DNA of 64,000 nt from Thermothelomyces thermophilus ATCC 42464. Lineage: Eukaryota > Ascomycota > Sordariomycetes > Sordariales > Chaetomiaceae. The notes beneath the pieces are model-generated. The model worked only from the letters and a program-made list of their open reading frames with translations. It was not told where the DNA came from and made no database searches. The stretch covers positions 2,232,001 to 2,296,000 of the forward strand of contig NC_016472.1 of NCBI RefSeq assembly GCF_000226095.1, given 5' to 3'. Below are positions 32,805-43,341 of the stretch, piece after piece. The position numbers were made by a program, and so were the translations under genes. The first letter of the stretch is position 1. Each line of letters starts with the position of its first letter.

Positions 32805-34443
32805 TTTGCGCCGCTTTCGCTTGGCTGCGCGGTCGGGTCTTCGCGCAGTTCAGCGTGAGTTTTCGTGTGGTAGGTTTGGCCGAAGAAGTTCAGTGCGGGG
32901 TTGCAACACGACTGTGTAAGCTGTACGGATTACAGTACAGTATATCGGTGGTCAAACGGAAATGGGAATCAGGCAGGTACGCAGGTACAGAGCTCTCTGG
33001 TCGATTATCACTTCCGCGGTGGCGCCGATGACGATACCCCAGATTTCGGTTCTTGCTATTCAATGGGCTGCTGACTAAGACATGTCATCAACTGGCATCT
33101 TGAATGGATCGATTCTCCACTTGTCCCACTTTCATCTTGTGATAGTTTTTCAGGTGGCTCGAAAACCATTTTTCCCAATCGCTATCAGTACGAGTAGGTC
33201 GCCTCCATTAGTGGCAGGTAATGCATTGCCTTTGTAATATTTTCAAGTTAGACTCCCTGTCAATCGCCTTTTTTTTGGCCTTTCCTGTCACATCGCTCTT
33301 CGAACCAGAATTATGCGTTCTGCACGCGGTGCATAGAAGCTGCGTACGCTAAGCCTGTTCTCCGTACGCAGCGAAATCGCACATTCATGCATTCCAATGC
33401 ATCTCAAGGCATGGTGTCGGCGGTATTCCGAATACGTCGCGTGGGGCGACCGAGATCCCTGCGCCGAAGCAACAGCGAACACCACGAACCGAGCTATCCC
33501 CACGTTTAAGGCGGCGATGACGCAGTGGCTCTCGGACATGTTTCTACAACGGGCCCTGGAGCTGCCATGAGGACGCAGAAAGATACCTCAGATCCGTGAT
33601 CTCCAACCTTAATTCTCATCGCCATCGCGGAAGGAGCCTTGTGCCTGCATCTGCCGTGCTTCTGCCGACGGCAACGCGGCGGGTCTCCTTCGTAGCGTTC
33701 CGGTACTCGGCGGCTTTCGCTTCCGGCTTCTCCTTCGGGTACGTCTTGCATTGGCGTGTCTAGCACGGATCTTTGAGGATCGCCGGCGCCAACATTATTA
33801 ACCTTCGGCGGAGCGGACACCGAGCTCTGGGAGACCACACAACGGGTTTTGTGTTGCCCTTCCCTCTGTGCTTCTTGCGGCCCTGCCCGAATCCCCCCCC
33901 CCTTCCCCCCTAGGGATGTGGGTCCTTTCACCACTGGTGTGGAGAACATGCGATGGAAGGCTATGGGTTGATCCCTGATCGACCATCCACAATGGACCCC
34001 CCAATCGGTCAACCTGCGGCCTTTCTCGGCACCCTGCTCGGCAACGAACTCTCGAAAAAGGTCCTATCATCGACATTGCATCGTTGCTGGCCAGCTTGGT
34101 TCGAAAAATGTGGACCGCGTGATTTGCCAACGGCGCAGAATTCCAGCGGTGAAGTCGCGGGCGAAACTGTGCGGGCGGAAAGATAGCAGCTACGCGTTCC
34201 AGACCCCCGGCCCCGCGTGGGCTCCCCTCCGCAATTTTTCGCGGCTAGGAGGGAGCAAGTGGTGCAACTTCTTACGCTTGTTAGCCCGCCACATCCCGCC
34301 GTAGGCTATGTACACTGCGTACACCACTGAGTATGCACATTCGGGAATACAGTACTTCGTACTACCCATCCGGTTCCCCTCTCACAGTGGTATCCCACGA
34401 CATGTGATAGACATGGGTCGGGGTGCTCGGCTATGAGTTGTAT

Positions 34444-34471
34444 GTAATCCGTACATGACAGTACGGATTAC
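34444..34471. repeat. Perfect 11-bp hairpin made of two copies of GTACGGATTAC
   Basis: GTAATCCGTAC (34444-34454), spacer ATGACA, then GTACGGATTAC (34461-34471). The same 11-mer occurs four more times in intergenic DNA of this window. Confidence 0.95.
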
Positions 34472-36814
34472 CGTGGTATTGTGGCAGGGGTCGGGCCAAC
34501 AACGGACGAACCATTCAAACGCTGGTCCTCGCTAGCGGGCTCGGCGTCGCGTGCCGGGCTACTGTAACGCCACCGCTGTCGGTGTGTCATTTTGGGACAG
34601 AGGCAGCATCCCTTCATGCGAGCTAGCGATGAGACACGCCGTTCCAAGACGCTCCTCAGGGCCGTATGAGGTCAGTACGCATCGCGTTGGAAACGGGACA
34701 CGCCATATCTCGAGGCTGAAACAGTTCTCGGGCTCCTCGGACTCCTTCACTTATTTGTCTAGATGCGCCAAAACAACGACCTGAAACCGACACTCTGGGA
34801 CACTAGCTGTTTGATGGCGGAAGGGTCCGGCGAAGGGCATCCAGTGTGCTCAGCTTCGCGTAGTGCACACACTACGCAGTACCGTTGGAGCTTCCCCCTG
34901 TTTCCCCGGAATGCGGAGCCCTGGCGCACCCGAGAGTGCTGAATCCTGGTTGATGATGCGCCCGCCCAAGTCCTCCCTAACGTTGGCAGCTCGGTTGGCC
35001 AAAGCTTTTGCAGATGTGGTCACCCCTGTCCGCGACCGAGGTGTTCACTCGATTCAAGAAGCCTCCTGCAACCGTCATTTGTCGGAACTGGATCCGTTCC
35101 TCGACTGCAGTACATTATATAGTAGGTACGTTAGCGCTCCCTATCAGTAGTCAGTGCAAGGAAACCATAGCACAAGGCCATATAAAAATAGAGTTACGTG
35201 ATGTATTCCGTACATGCATATAAGTCCAAGGCGCAGAGTGGTCGGCGACGTCAGCGGGTATTATCAATCTGCCACAGGGCAGCCAACAGAGCTTCTTGGA
35301 TCGCACCATACCCGCGCTAACTGATGGCAAAGACGCCGTTGATCGAGATTTTCTCTACCCCCACAAGTATCAGCGACATCCGACAGGATCCTACTCCGTA
35401 GCGTTGCTGGGAATGAAGGCGAATAGCCGCTTGAGAACAAGACAACAAGCACCTGCGTCGCCGCTCGACCCTGGCTATCCCACGCAGCATGCAGCGCGTA
35501 CACGATGTCCAGTACAGATACTGTATGTACATACACAAAAGGACAAGAACAGGAGAAAGATGATGCAGTAAGGACAGATTGGTAAGAGCCTGACGTTTTG
35601 AGCCAAGTCCACGAAGGTATGTGGAATAGTTATCCGGATTGTGCTTTCGATCCGCCGGCCAGCACCGCGTTTCCTGAACTGGAGAAACTCGAGATATTCC
35701 GCGAGACCCTGGGAAATCAACCGAGCGAGTTGCATATGATATCCATCGGGGCTGCGCTTGTGTCTGTGGAAGCGATGCAGGGTTGTCGCAGGAGATGGAT
35801 GGTTCGCTTTGTTCCTCGCTGCGGACACTGGAAGCTGGGAAGTGGGTGGACAGGCGGCTCCTTGATCCTACCGCCACCCCACCCTCCGAACCCCTCCGCG
35901 CGCGGCCCTGCTCCGCCCGCTGGGCCCCCTGTCTCGGGCAACTGGCCCACTGACAGCCTCCTCGAATTGGCGCTTTTTCTCGATCCGCCTCAGCAAGCGC
36001 ACCCCACCATCAGCCCCCCCCCTGAAAATGACCACAAACTGAGGACCTCCAATGTGTGTGTGATTGAGAAGCTTAGTGTAAGGTACTATGTAGGTGTTTA
36101 CCTACTTGCGTAGCGTAGTGTAGTGTACCCTGCTCATCGCGGTAGCTCCCTTCCCCTTGCTGCCGCTCCATCTGATGAGATAACTACACTAGGTAGCGTC
36201 AATGCTGGACCCGCCAGAGAAGCTGTTGGTAAATTTATCAGCCTGGCACGGCCGGCTCCAAAAAGGAACCTCGAGACCAAACAACTCGTCAGTCCGCTAA
36301 AACGAGTAGTGTATCCTTCTTTTGGCAGGTATTGTGTACGATAGGTATCCACACAATACGTACCAACCAAGCCAAAGATATCAGTCAGGTGGTGCTCCGG
36401 GGGTTCGAGGTCCTTCTCGATCCTTTTCTTCGCTCAAGACCCTTACCTTACAACCGGAGTCGGCCCCCCCGGCCGGTTGCTCGGCGATTTGCCTGCAACG
36501 CTACTCGAGATCCCCTCCACGTTGTCCTGGGAAATTTCGGGCGATCGCACCCACACCCGCAGTTGCCAGAACAGAACGTAACGCGCACCCTGCGCCTCTC
36601 TGTACTTGGTATCAAAAGAGGCAGGCGCCTAGAGCAGGGTTGCCCTTTCTTCGTCAGCGGCCCCTTGAACCACCAGCCAGGCACCGGCTCATTTTAGCTC
36701 GACAGTCGCTGCTGAACGATATACCGTTATTATTGTATGTACGGACTACTCCGTACTGGACATACCGAACCTGGGCGCGCATCGCTAAAACTCGCTGCAC
36801 ATCCTCGCCGGCCC

Positions 36815-36876
36815 ACGCACACGCAGACACGCACACGCAGACACACACGCGCGCACGCACGCTCGCTCGCACGCCA
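36815..36876 (+). repeat. CA/CG-rich purine-pyrimidine repeat
   Basis: A 14-bp unit ACGCACACGCAGAC occurs twice in tandem (36815-36828, 36829-36842), followed by alternating ACACACGCGCGCAC. This is Z-DNA-prone sequence about 200-260 bp before the start of the regulator gene. Confidence 0.85.
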
Positions 36877-37075
36877 GCCCGAGTCCCCGCGCCTGTTGCC
36901 GCATCGTCCGACGACATTGCCGCCCGGAAATAAAAGACGCCGCTCTTCCCAGCTGCGCAAGCGGGCAACGACGATCCATCAATTTTGGCTCATGTCCTGA
37001 ATGTCGAGCCATCCGCAGCTTCCGCCTCTCGTTAACGCGCCAGGGTGAGCGTCTGTGCAAACCTCGGTTTCCAGC

Positions 37076-40000
37076 ATGTCCAACGATCCGACAACCCGGA
37101 GGTTGCTTCCCCAGACCTCGCAGATGGCCTCTTTCTCCTTCGTGCCGCCAGCTTACCAGCAGCAGCCACGCGAAACCCAAAAAAGTGCGCCTGGCGTCAA
37201 GTTCTCTATTCCCAGTCCAACCTGTCGTCTCAGTCCTAACTCGGTGTGCAGACTATGTGTTCGTTGATGAGCACAACCGACACAAGCGACTGAAGGGTAT
37301 GAGATCAGTTCCTTTGCTTTTTTCTGTGCCACGAGTGCCATGCTAATACCCGCACATATAGTTATGAGAGCCTGCGAGGGATGCCGAAGGAGGAAAATAA
37401 AATGCGATGCAGCGACTACCAATACATGGCCCTGCTCCGCATGCGTTCGTCTGAAGCTGCACTGTGTTCGCCCCAACGGCTTTGACAGCTCCGACTCTCA
37501 AGTGTACGAGCCACCACAACCCCAGATCGAGGTCCAGCATACTCCCGACGGTTTTGGGCAACAGCCGCCGCCCATTCAGAGCCAGCAGCTTCTCGCCCAC
37601 GCCCCGAAACCAGGAGCTCTCTATCAATCACAGTCATCTTACCAGGATACATCGGGGCTTTACCACCCGGTGCAGTATGGGGAGCCTCAGCCCGTGCCGC
37701 ACGGCCTTCACTACTCACCCGTGCACCATCAATCCGTCGGTGCCGTTGACCAGCAGTATGCGGCGCAGACCGCCGCTTTCCCAACGCCTCCGCTCCAGCA
37801 TGCCCCTAATCCGGGTTCCTCGGAAGAAACGTACCAGTCCGAGTACGCCCAGCAAGATTTGGCAGACCTCTTGGGGTCTCTAAAAGTTAATGAGGCAGGA
37901 ACGGCACCCTATCTCAACAGCAAGATGCAGTCTGCGAGGGACGAGGAGCCGGCCGTGGAAGAGGACGGAGACGAGTACAAGACTTCCCTGCCGCCACTAA
38001 CGGTGGGACCTGGTTCCAAAATCCGCATTCCCCCGGAGTTGATGCCGGACGACGACACGGTCCTCCACTATCTCGACCTATACTTCGTCAACGCGCATCC
38101 TTACGTGCCCGTCTTGGACAAGAACCACTTCTACCACCAGTGGCATAACAACAGGGACTCCATATCACCCCTGCTGTTGGAGGCCATATTTGCCATTGCC
38201 GGTCGCCTGGCGGATGAGCCTGCTCAGGGGCAGCAATGGCTGGCAATGGCATCACGTACGGGACACCATCACCCTTGACAGCCTCTGAGTTCCGGAAACT
38301 AACCGATTTGCAGGACACGCCGACTCCTTCATGGACGTGCCACGACTGAGCACGCTCCAGGCTCTGATGATACTCTTGAAGGCGAGGGAATCGGCGCCAA
38401 AAAAGGGCTATTACTACCGGTCGTGGATGAGCATCGTGCAATGCGTTCAGCTTGGCAAGGACCTCGGATTGGACGAGCACTATGCAGAGCATCAGGCTGG
38501 CAGGGGGTGCGGTGCAAGTCAGGCAGAGTGCGCGCTGAAAACCCGCATCTGGCAAACGCTATTTGTGGTTGAGCTGATGATTGGCTCCCCGCAAGGTAAA
38601 GTGTTCCGGCCGCCAGGCGCGGTAATGATATGGTGGCGATGGTGATGATGCTAACGGGCTGTTGCCCCAGGTCGCACCGACTTCAAGATCGATGAGGACA
38701 GTGTTGACTTCAACCTGCCGCGGCCGTTACCAAACGGCGACGAGTCTGAATACCACGTCTCGCGCAATTTCACCTACCTTGCCCGGATCGTCCGCTCTGT
38801 CGGCCGGATGGCAAGGACCTATGGGCGGCTCAAGAAGACCAAGGACTGGGGCATTGACCCCGAGTTCGTCCAACTCGATCCGTCCCTGAACGCGTGGCTG
38901 GCTGGGCTCCCCGCAGACCTGACCATCAGCTACCCCGCGGACGGGTCGCCGCCCTGGTTACCTTCGGCCTTTGTTGGCAACCTCCATTCCTACTACTACT
39001 TATCGATCATCTTGTTCAATAGACCACAACTAGCTGCCCTATCTCCATCGACGCCCGGAGGGCAGTGGAAGCAGCACATGGTAGTCTCTTACAATGCGGC
39101 CAAGATGCTCTGCAGGCTGCAGGAGGCGGTGATCAACTCATTCGGGCTCAACGGGCTTCAATGCATGCAACGGGGGATCAATTTCACCATCTACGCGATC
39201 CTAAGCTGCATTGTGCTCCATCTCGTACGTCCCCCCCTTCCCCCTCTCACCGCCGACTTCTTTCTCCCCTTTGAAGCGCGCCATGTCTTGCAGTGGACTG
39301 ACCATAAGGGCACCAAAGGTTGCGATAACGTCGCCGGATCCGGATTTGAACTCAGAAGCCAGGGACTACTTCACCCGCCATATGAGGATCCTGGAGAGGT
39401 GCATGAGCGCGTGGCCCATGCCCGATATGCAGAAGCAGATCGACTCGGTCCGTGAGGCTTTCTCGGCCGACATCCGGAAGCCTTTCGTCCTCAAGCCGAC
39501 CTTCCCGTACGGCAGCCCACACTCGGCGACGCATCCCAGCCCGCCGGGCCGACCGCTGGACTCGCAGATGCAGCACTCGCAAGTTAGTTACACCAGCCAC
39601 CCCCTGACACCCGTCTCGGTCGGCCCGCCGGACACGAAAGGTGAATCGCCTTCCGTACAGTCGCTAACCACGATGGCTTCGGTTCACGGTTCTCAGGCGC
39701 CGGGTGTTGGACAGACGTTGCCGTTGTCCGAAGCGCCCGCCTGGAACCCATCGCGCATTTTTGAGTACGTCACCATCTCTTGCTCTCCTTAATAGTCCCC
39801 TCAACCCCCTCTCGCCGATGACTCCTTGGATACATGTGCATTGGTTGGCGGTGAGATCTAACAGTCCATTGCGTATGCAGCCAGTGGAACACATCCTTTG
39901 GGACTCCCCAGATCGCGCAGCCGTCACCTCCCTCGGTGGCAGCGCAAGCTAACTCGCTGGGCGGAGTCGAGTCGTCTGGCCTCCAAAACATGCACACCGT

Positions 40001-40175
40001 GCACCAAAATCAGCTGCGGGCGGGCGCGCAGATGCCGCTGCCGCCGTATACGCCCGCGCCGCCTCAGACGTTTGTGACGCCGGCGATGTGGCAGGAATCG
40101 GTGGCTAGCGTCTACGAGGGCGGACTTAAGCGCGCGTGGGACTATGATGCGCATCTGCCCATGAAGAGACACTGA
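37076..40175 (+). CDS. Zn(II)2Cys6 fungal-specific transcription factor
   Basis: Seven exons: 37076-37184, 37252-37296, 37362-38255, 38314-38595, 38671-39224, 39319-39764 and 39881-40175, giving 874 aa. After a short N-terminus and YVFVDEHNRHKRLKV comes the binuclear zinc cluster, CEGCRRRKIKC ... CSACVRLKLHC (from about residue 56). A Gln/Pro-rich region follows. The fungal-specific middle homology domain starts near NAHPYVPVLDKNHFYHQW and includes ISPLLLEAIFAIAGRLADEP, GYYYRSWMSIVQCVQLGKDL and HSYYYLSIILFNRP. The C-terminus is low complexity. Such proteins bind CGG-containing sites and regulate metabolism; the target is unknown. The first intron was set to a GTGCGC donor because it gives phase agreement and a CTAAC branch point. 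The long upstream region suggests complex regulation. Confidence 0.88.
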
Positions 40176-41353
40176 AGCGGCCGGTGAAGCCGTGCCAATT
40201 CCCTGTTTTATCTCTCTTTCCCTATTTCCCATAAGCAGGCGTGGTTGTCTACCAGGCCTGCTTTTTTTTTTCGTAATGTCCTCTATGAGATCACGGACAC
40301 CTCTGCCTTGCTTGCTCTTCTCCCGCGCTGGACTCGCCGGGGCGTTGGGTCGGGCGCGACACAAGGAGTTGTGCGGGAACCAACAGTACACAAGGGCATA
40401 GTCTTTACTCGAAAGATGCCTTACAGGGCGACCGAGGCCAACAACCTTTCCATTTCTAACTGTGGTGGTGTGTCTTGGATATATCATCCTCATCTCGCTT
40501 CCGGCGCATATCGAGGGACTATCTGATTTGGGTGGTTTTGGTTAAAAAAGGCACTGCCCCGGCAACACCATGTATTAGTAGTAATTTGGGCGGCGCGGAA
40601 AATGGCCAGGGAAAGGAAAGAACGGGGTGTGAAGGGCGGGCAAGGATACCGGCGCAGGTTTTTGTTAAAATATTCGTCTGTCTTGGGTGAGCGACAAGAA
40701 GCTCTGTCTGTATCTTGGACGTTGACGGGGTTGGTTGGGTTCATGGGTACAGGCTGGTATGCGCCTGTTGTTCTCGGAAACCTACAAATGGGCTTACGGT
40801 ACGTACATACGGAAATAAAGACGTCTGCGGAGCTCGCTCAAGTCTGGTAATGGATGTTGATGCGCCTGAACCCTCACGGCCAAAGCTACCTTGCGTAGGA
40901 GGGAGAGGGAGAGGCCGACTCATGCCACCCTTATCCTTCAATTTCCACCGCAGCTCCAATCATGGGCGGAGTGTCCATGAAGCCGACCAGCCCCTTACGC
41001 TTCTGTATACACACCGACTTGTTTGTACATACCTTGCTGGCAGGCAAGCGATACACTTTGTGAGCTTAAACGCTCTCACCCACCGGGGAGGGGTTGGATA
41101 GGAGGAGACAATGCATTGTATCTGTCTCGGACTCGGAGACGTTTGCACGGTAGGGTTAACAGTACATACAATACGCACAATTGTTCTTTTTTGTGGAAAA
41201 AGAAAAAGGAAAAGAGAAGAGAATGAAAAAAAGGAGAAGAGATTCAAGTTCCCCCATCCTACTCCCCCTTCTCCCCCTCTCCCTCCCCATCCCAAAAACG
41301 TCACGTCACCTTTGCAAAAAAAGGGAGCCGAGAAAGGAGAGGGCCCGCCACGG
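40176..41353. other. Convergent 3' intergenic
   Basis: 1.18 kb between convergent genes. It has a T10 run near 40261 and AG-rich sequence near 41200-41250. No supportable gene. Confidence 0.4.
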
Positions 41354-42638
41354 TCACTGCTTTGCCGCCGCCGCCTGGGCCGCGGCCCTCTTCGCGATCC
41401 CGTCCCGGATGTCCCTCCAGACCCAGCCGGTCTTGACCCTCTTCTCGGCGCCCTCCTGGACGCTGAACTCGGCGACGGCGCGGAAGCGCCACCACTTGCG
41501 GGTCGCGTCGAGGCGGGACGTGTCGCGCGCGTAGTTGACGGTGCCGAGGCGGCGGCGGGCCGGGCGCAGGTCGGCCAGCGTCATGGAGCTGACGCGCGGC
41601 TTGCCGATCAGGCTCATGGTGGTGACGTCGAGGCGCGTGCCGGGCGGCGCGGTGCGCGCGAAGCGCTCCAGGATTGCCGGCGACCACCGCGCGTACGGCG
41701 GCAGGTGCAGGTGCATGGCTGCCACGAAGGGAGACGTCGTCCAGGCCACGTACACGGCCGGGATGATGCCGCAGAGGGCGACTGTAACCGTTCGTTGACG
41801 ACGAACGATGTGTCTGTCAGTAGGAGAAGGGTAACGGAGAAAAAAAAAAGGAGCCGCGGGGGGGGGGGGGGAATGGCTCACCGCCGGCCGTTTTCATCAG
41901 GGGCTCGCCCGCCGAGATATAGGTTGGTGCCACAATCATATCAAAGAAGCCAAAGACGAAGAGAGTAGTCAGTTTAAGGCAGGCAAGAAAGGCGGTTTCT
42001 GTGGACTTGTCAGCTGGACTGATATCTTTGGTTGGTTAATAAAAAAATGGTGGTTGAAGAAGAGGGAACGGAAAAGGGAATTGAAGATGGTGGATGGTGT
42101 GAATCTCTTACTCCCTGTGCCAGCGTGGTAGATGAGCAACCGCTCCGGGTATACTATTACACCAAGTTAGGAAACAAAACAAAACAAAACAAAATTCCAT
42201 AACGTGAGCGCTCGTCTCGAGAGCACGGAAATAGGTGGTTTCAATCTCACCAGGTTTGCCCCCAGAGGGCGCGCTGCCCTGTGCATCATCCTCCTTCGCC
42301 TCATCAGATGACTTTGCCTCGTCCTCCTTTGGGACCCTCCGGATGGTACTCGTCGAGAAAGGTGCCCTCCTCGTCAGCTGACCCGCCTGCCACCGGTTTA
42401 AATGCCCCAGTGTGAGCCGACATGGGGACTGAGCTAGCGGTGACGGCCTGGGGCGTGTCGCGCTGGAGATGGCAGAAGTGAACAAGCCTCGTTGCGTATG
42501 TGTTTTTCCGGTTCTCTGCCGCAACACATCATCAGGTCTGATTTGTGTCTCATTCCTGATGCCCTGGCATCTCAGAACAAGGCCAATTGGCCTTAGTTGC
42601 GCTTTCATGGTGAACCTTCTCCGACCTAGCGGGTTCAT
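41354..42638 (-). CDS. Predicted mitochondrial two-helix membrane protein
   Basis: Four exons: 42638-42251, 42153-42112 (42 nt), 41998-41882 and 41781-41354, giving 324 aa. The N-terminus is rich in Arg/Ser/Thr and lacks acid residues for the first stretch, as expected of a mitochondrial presequence; a second in-frame ATG lies at 42608. The conserved core is YPERLLIYHAGTGKTAFLAC, then a first span (LTTLFVFGFFDMIVAPTY), then a second (VALCGIIPAVYVAWTTSPFV). After the hairpin come FARTAPPGTRLDVTTMSLIG and KPRVSSMTLADL. Two helices followed by this type of soluble tail recall the TMEM70/TMEM186/TMEM223 group of mitochondrial assembly factors, but I did not settle membership. GTGKT here is not a credible P-loop, since no other nucleotide motif is present. 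Confidence 0.75.
41840..41871 (+). repeat. A10 and G14 runs in an intron
   Basis: A 41840-41849 and G 41858-41871 lie in the third intron of the minus-strand mitochondrial protein gene, so they are C14 and T10 on the sense strand, soon after the donor. Confidence 0.9.
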
Positions 42639-43341
42639 GCTGTGGTGTGAGAGCCGTTGTCTGCGATTCGTTTGATGGTGGAGCGGCGGTTGTGGCAGAG
42701 GATGGATGCAGTGGATTGTTCAGGTGCCAAGCCTGGACTCTAGGTGTTCTCCTTCCTGGAACAGGGGTCCGAGCTCCCTGGTGCGGCCCAACTCTGAACC
42801 AAACTTCAGCCGGTAAAGCAGCGCCTAGGTACAGTACCTACACTAGGAAAGAGGGTCTGGAACAAACACTACAGGCAGCTAGCTCACACACTATTAGTAA
42901 TCCTGCAGGAATTCGAGGGTAACCATCGACAAGCAAACATAATACTGCTAAGAACTCGACTTCCAAAATTTGAAAACTATCGAAGTGCAAGAAACGAGTT
43001 GAACGGGTTGCCGACGACCCGTCACAGCAGACCAAAACACCAAAGACTTTGCGGCAGAGAAGTAGAAGTAGGGTTGGGCGGGGGTGGATAATACAGGAGA
43101 CCGACTTCTCCGCCGCTGCCACGACCACCACTTATGTCAAAGCAAGGAAAAAACACCATTAAACGAGGAACGAAACAAGTACGGCGTCCCAAACATCGGC
43201 CTGCTCACCGCTCCTCCCGTCCCTTCTTCCATGTCCATTGCCCATCCATTTCCGGCTCCTACGCCCCTGCGCCGTCTGCGCCGTCTGCGCCGGTGCACCC
43301 AAACCCAGTCCTCCCCCATCAACAAACCACCCAAGGGGGCT
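42639..43341. other. Intergenic between mitochondrial-protein promoter and sin3 3' end
   Basis: About 700 bp. It contains a small palindrome TAGGTAC-A-GTACCTA (42826-42840). No supportable gene. Confidence 0.4.

Larger units (their letters stand above)
32805..37075. other. Long gene-poor block upstream of the Zn(II)2Cys6 gene
   Basis: 4.27 kb without a supportable coding region; open frames up to about 185 codons lack domains and overlap on both strands. It contains three copies of GTACGGATTAC (32923, 34444 inverted, 34461), TACTCCGTA at 35392 and 36747, GTAGGT/ACCTAC pairs (36090-36105) and a CA/CG repeat at 36815-36876. The right part is probably the promoter and long leader of the regulator at 37076. 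Decayed mobile DNA cannot be excluded. Confidence 0.5.

Noticed and set aside
33506-34012. 168-codon minus-strand frame in the gene-poor block
   Set aside because: No domain, no credible ATG context or splice-supported extension, and overlapping frames on both strands.
35598-36113. 171-codon plus-strand frame upstream of the Zn(II)2Cys6 gene
   Set aside because: Low-complexity Pro-rich second half and no domain; more likely promoter or leader DNA.
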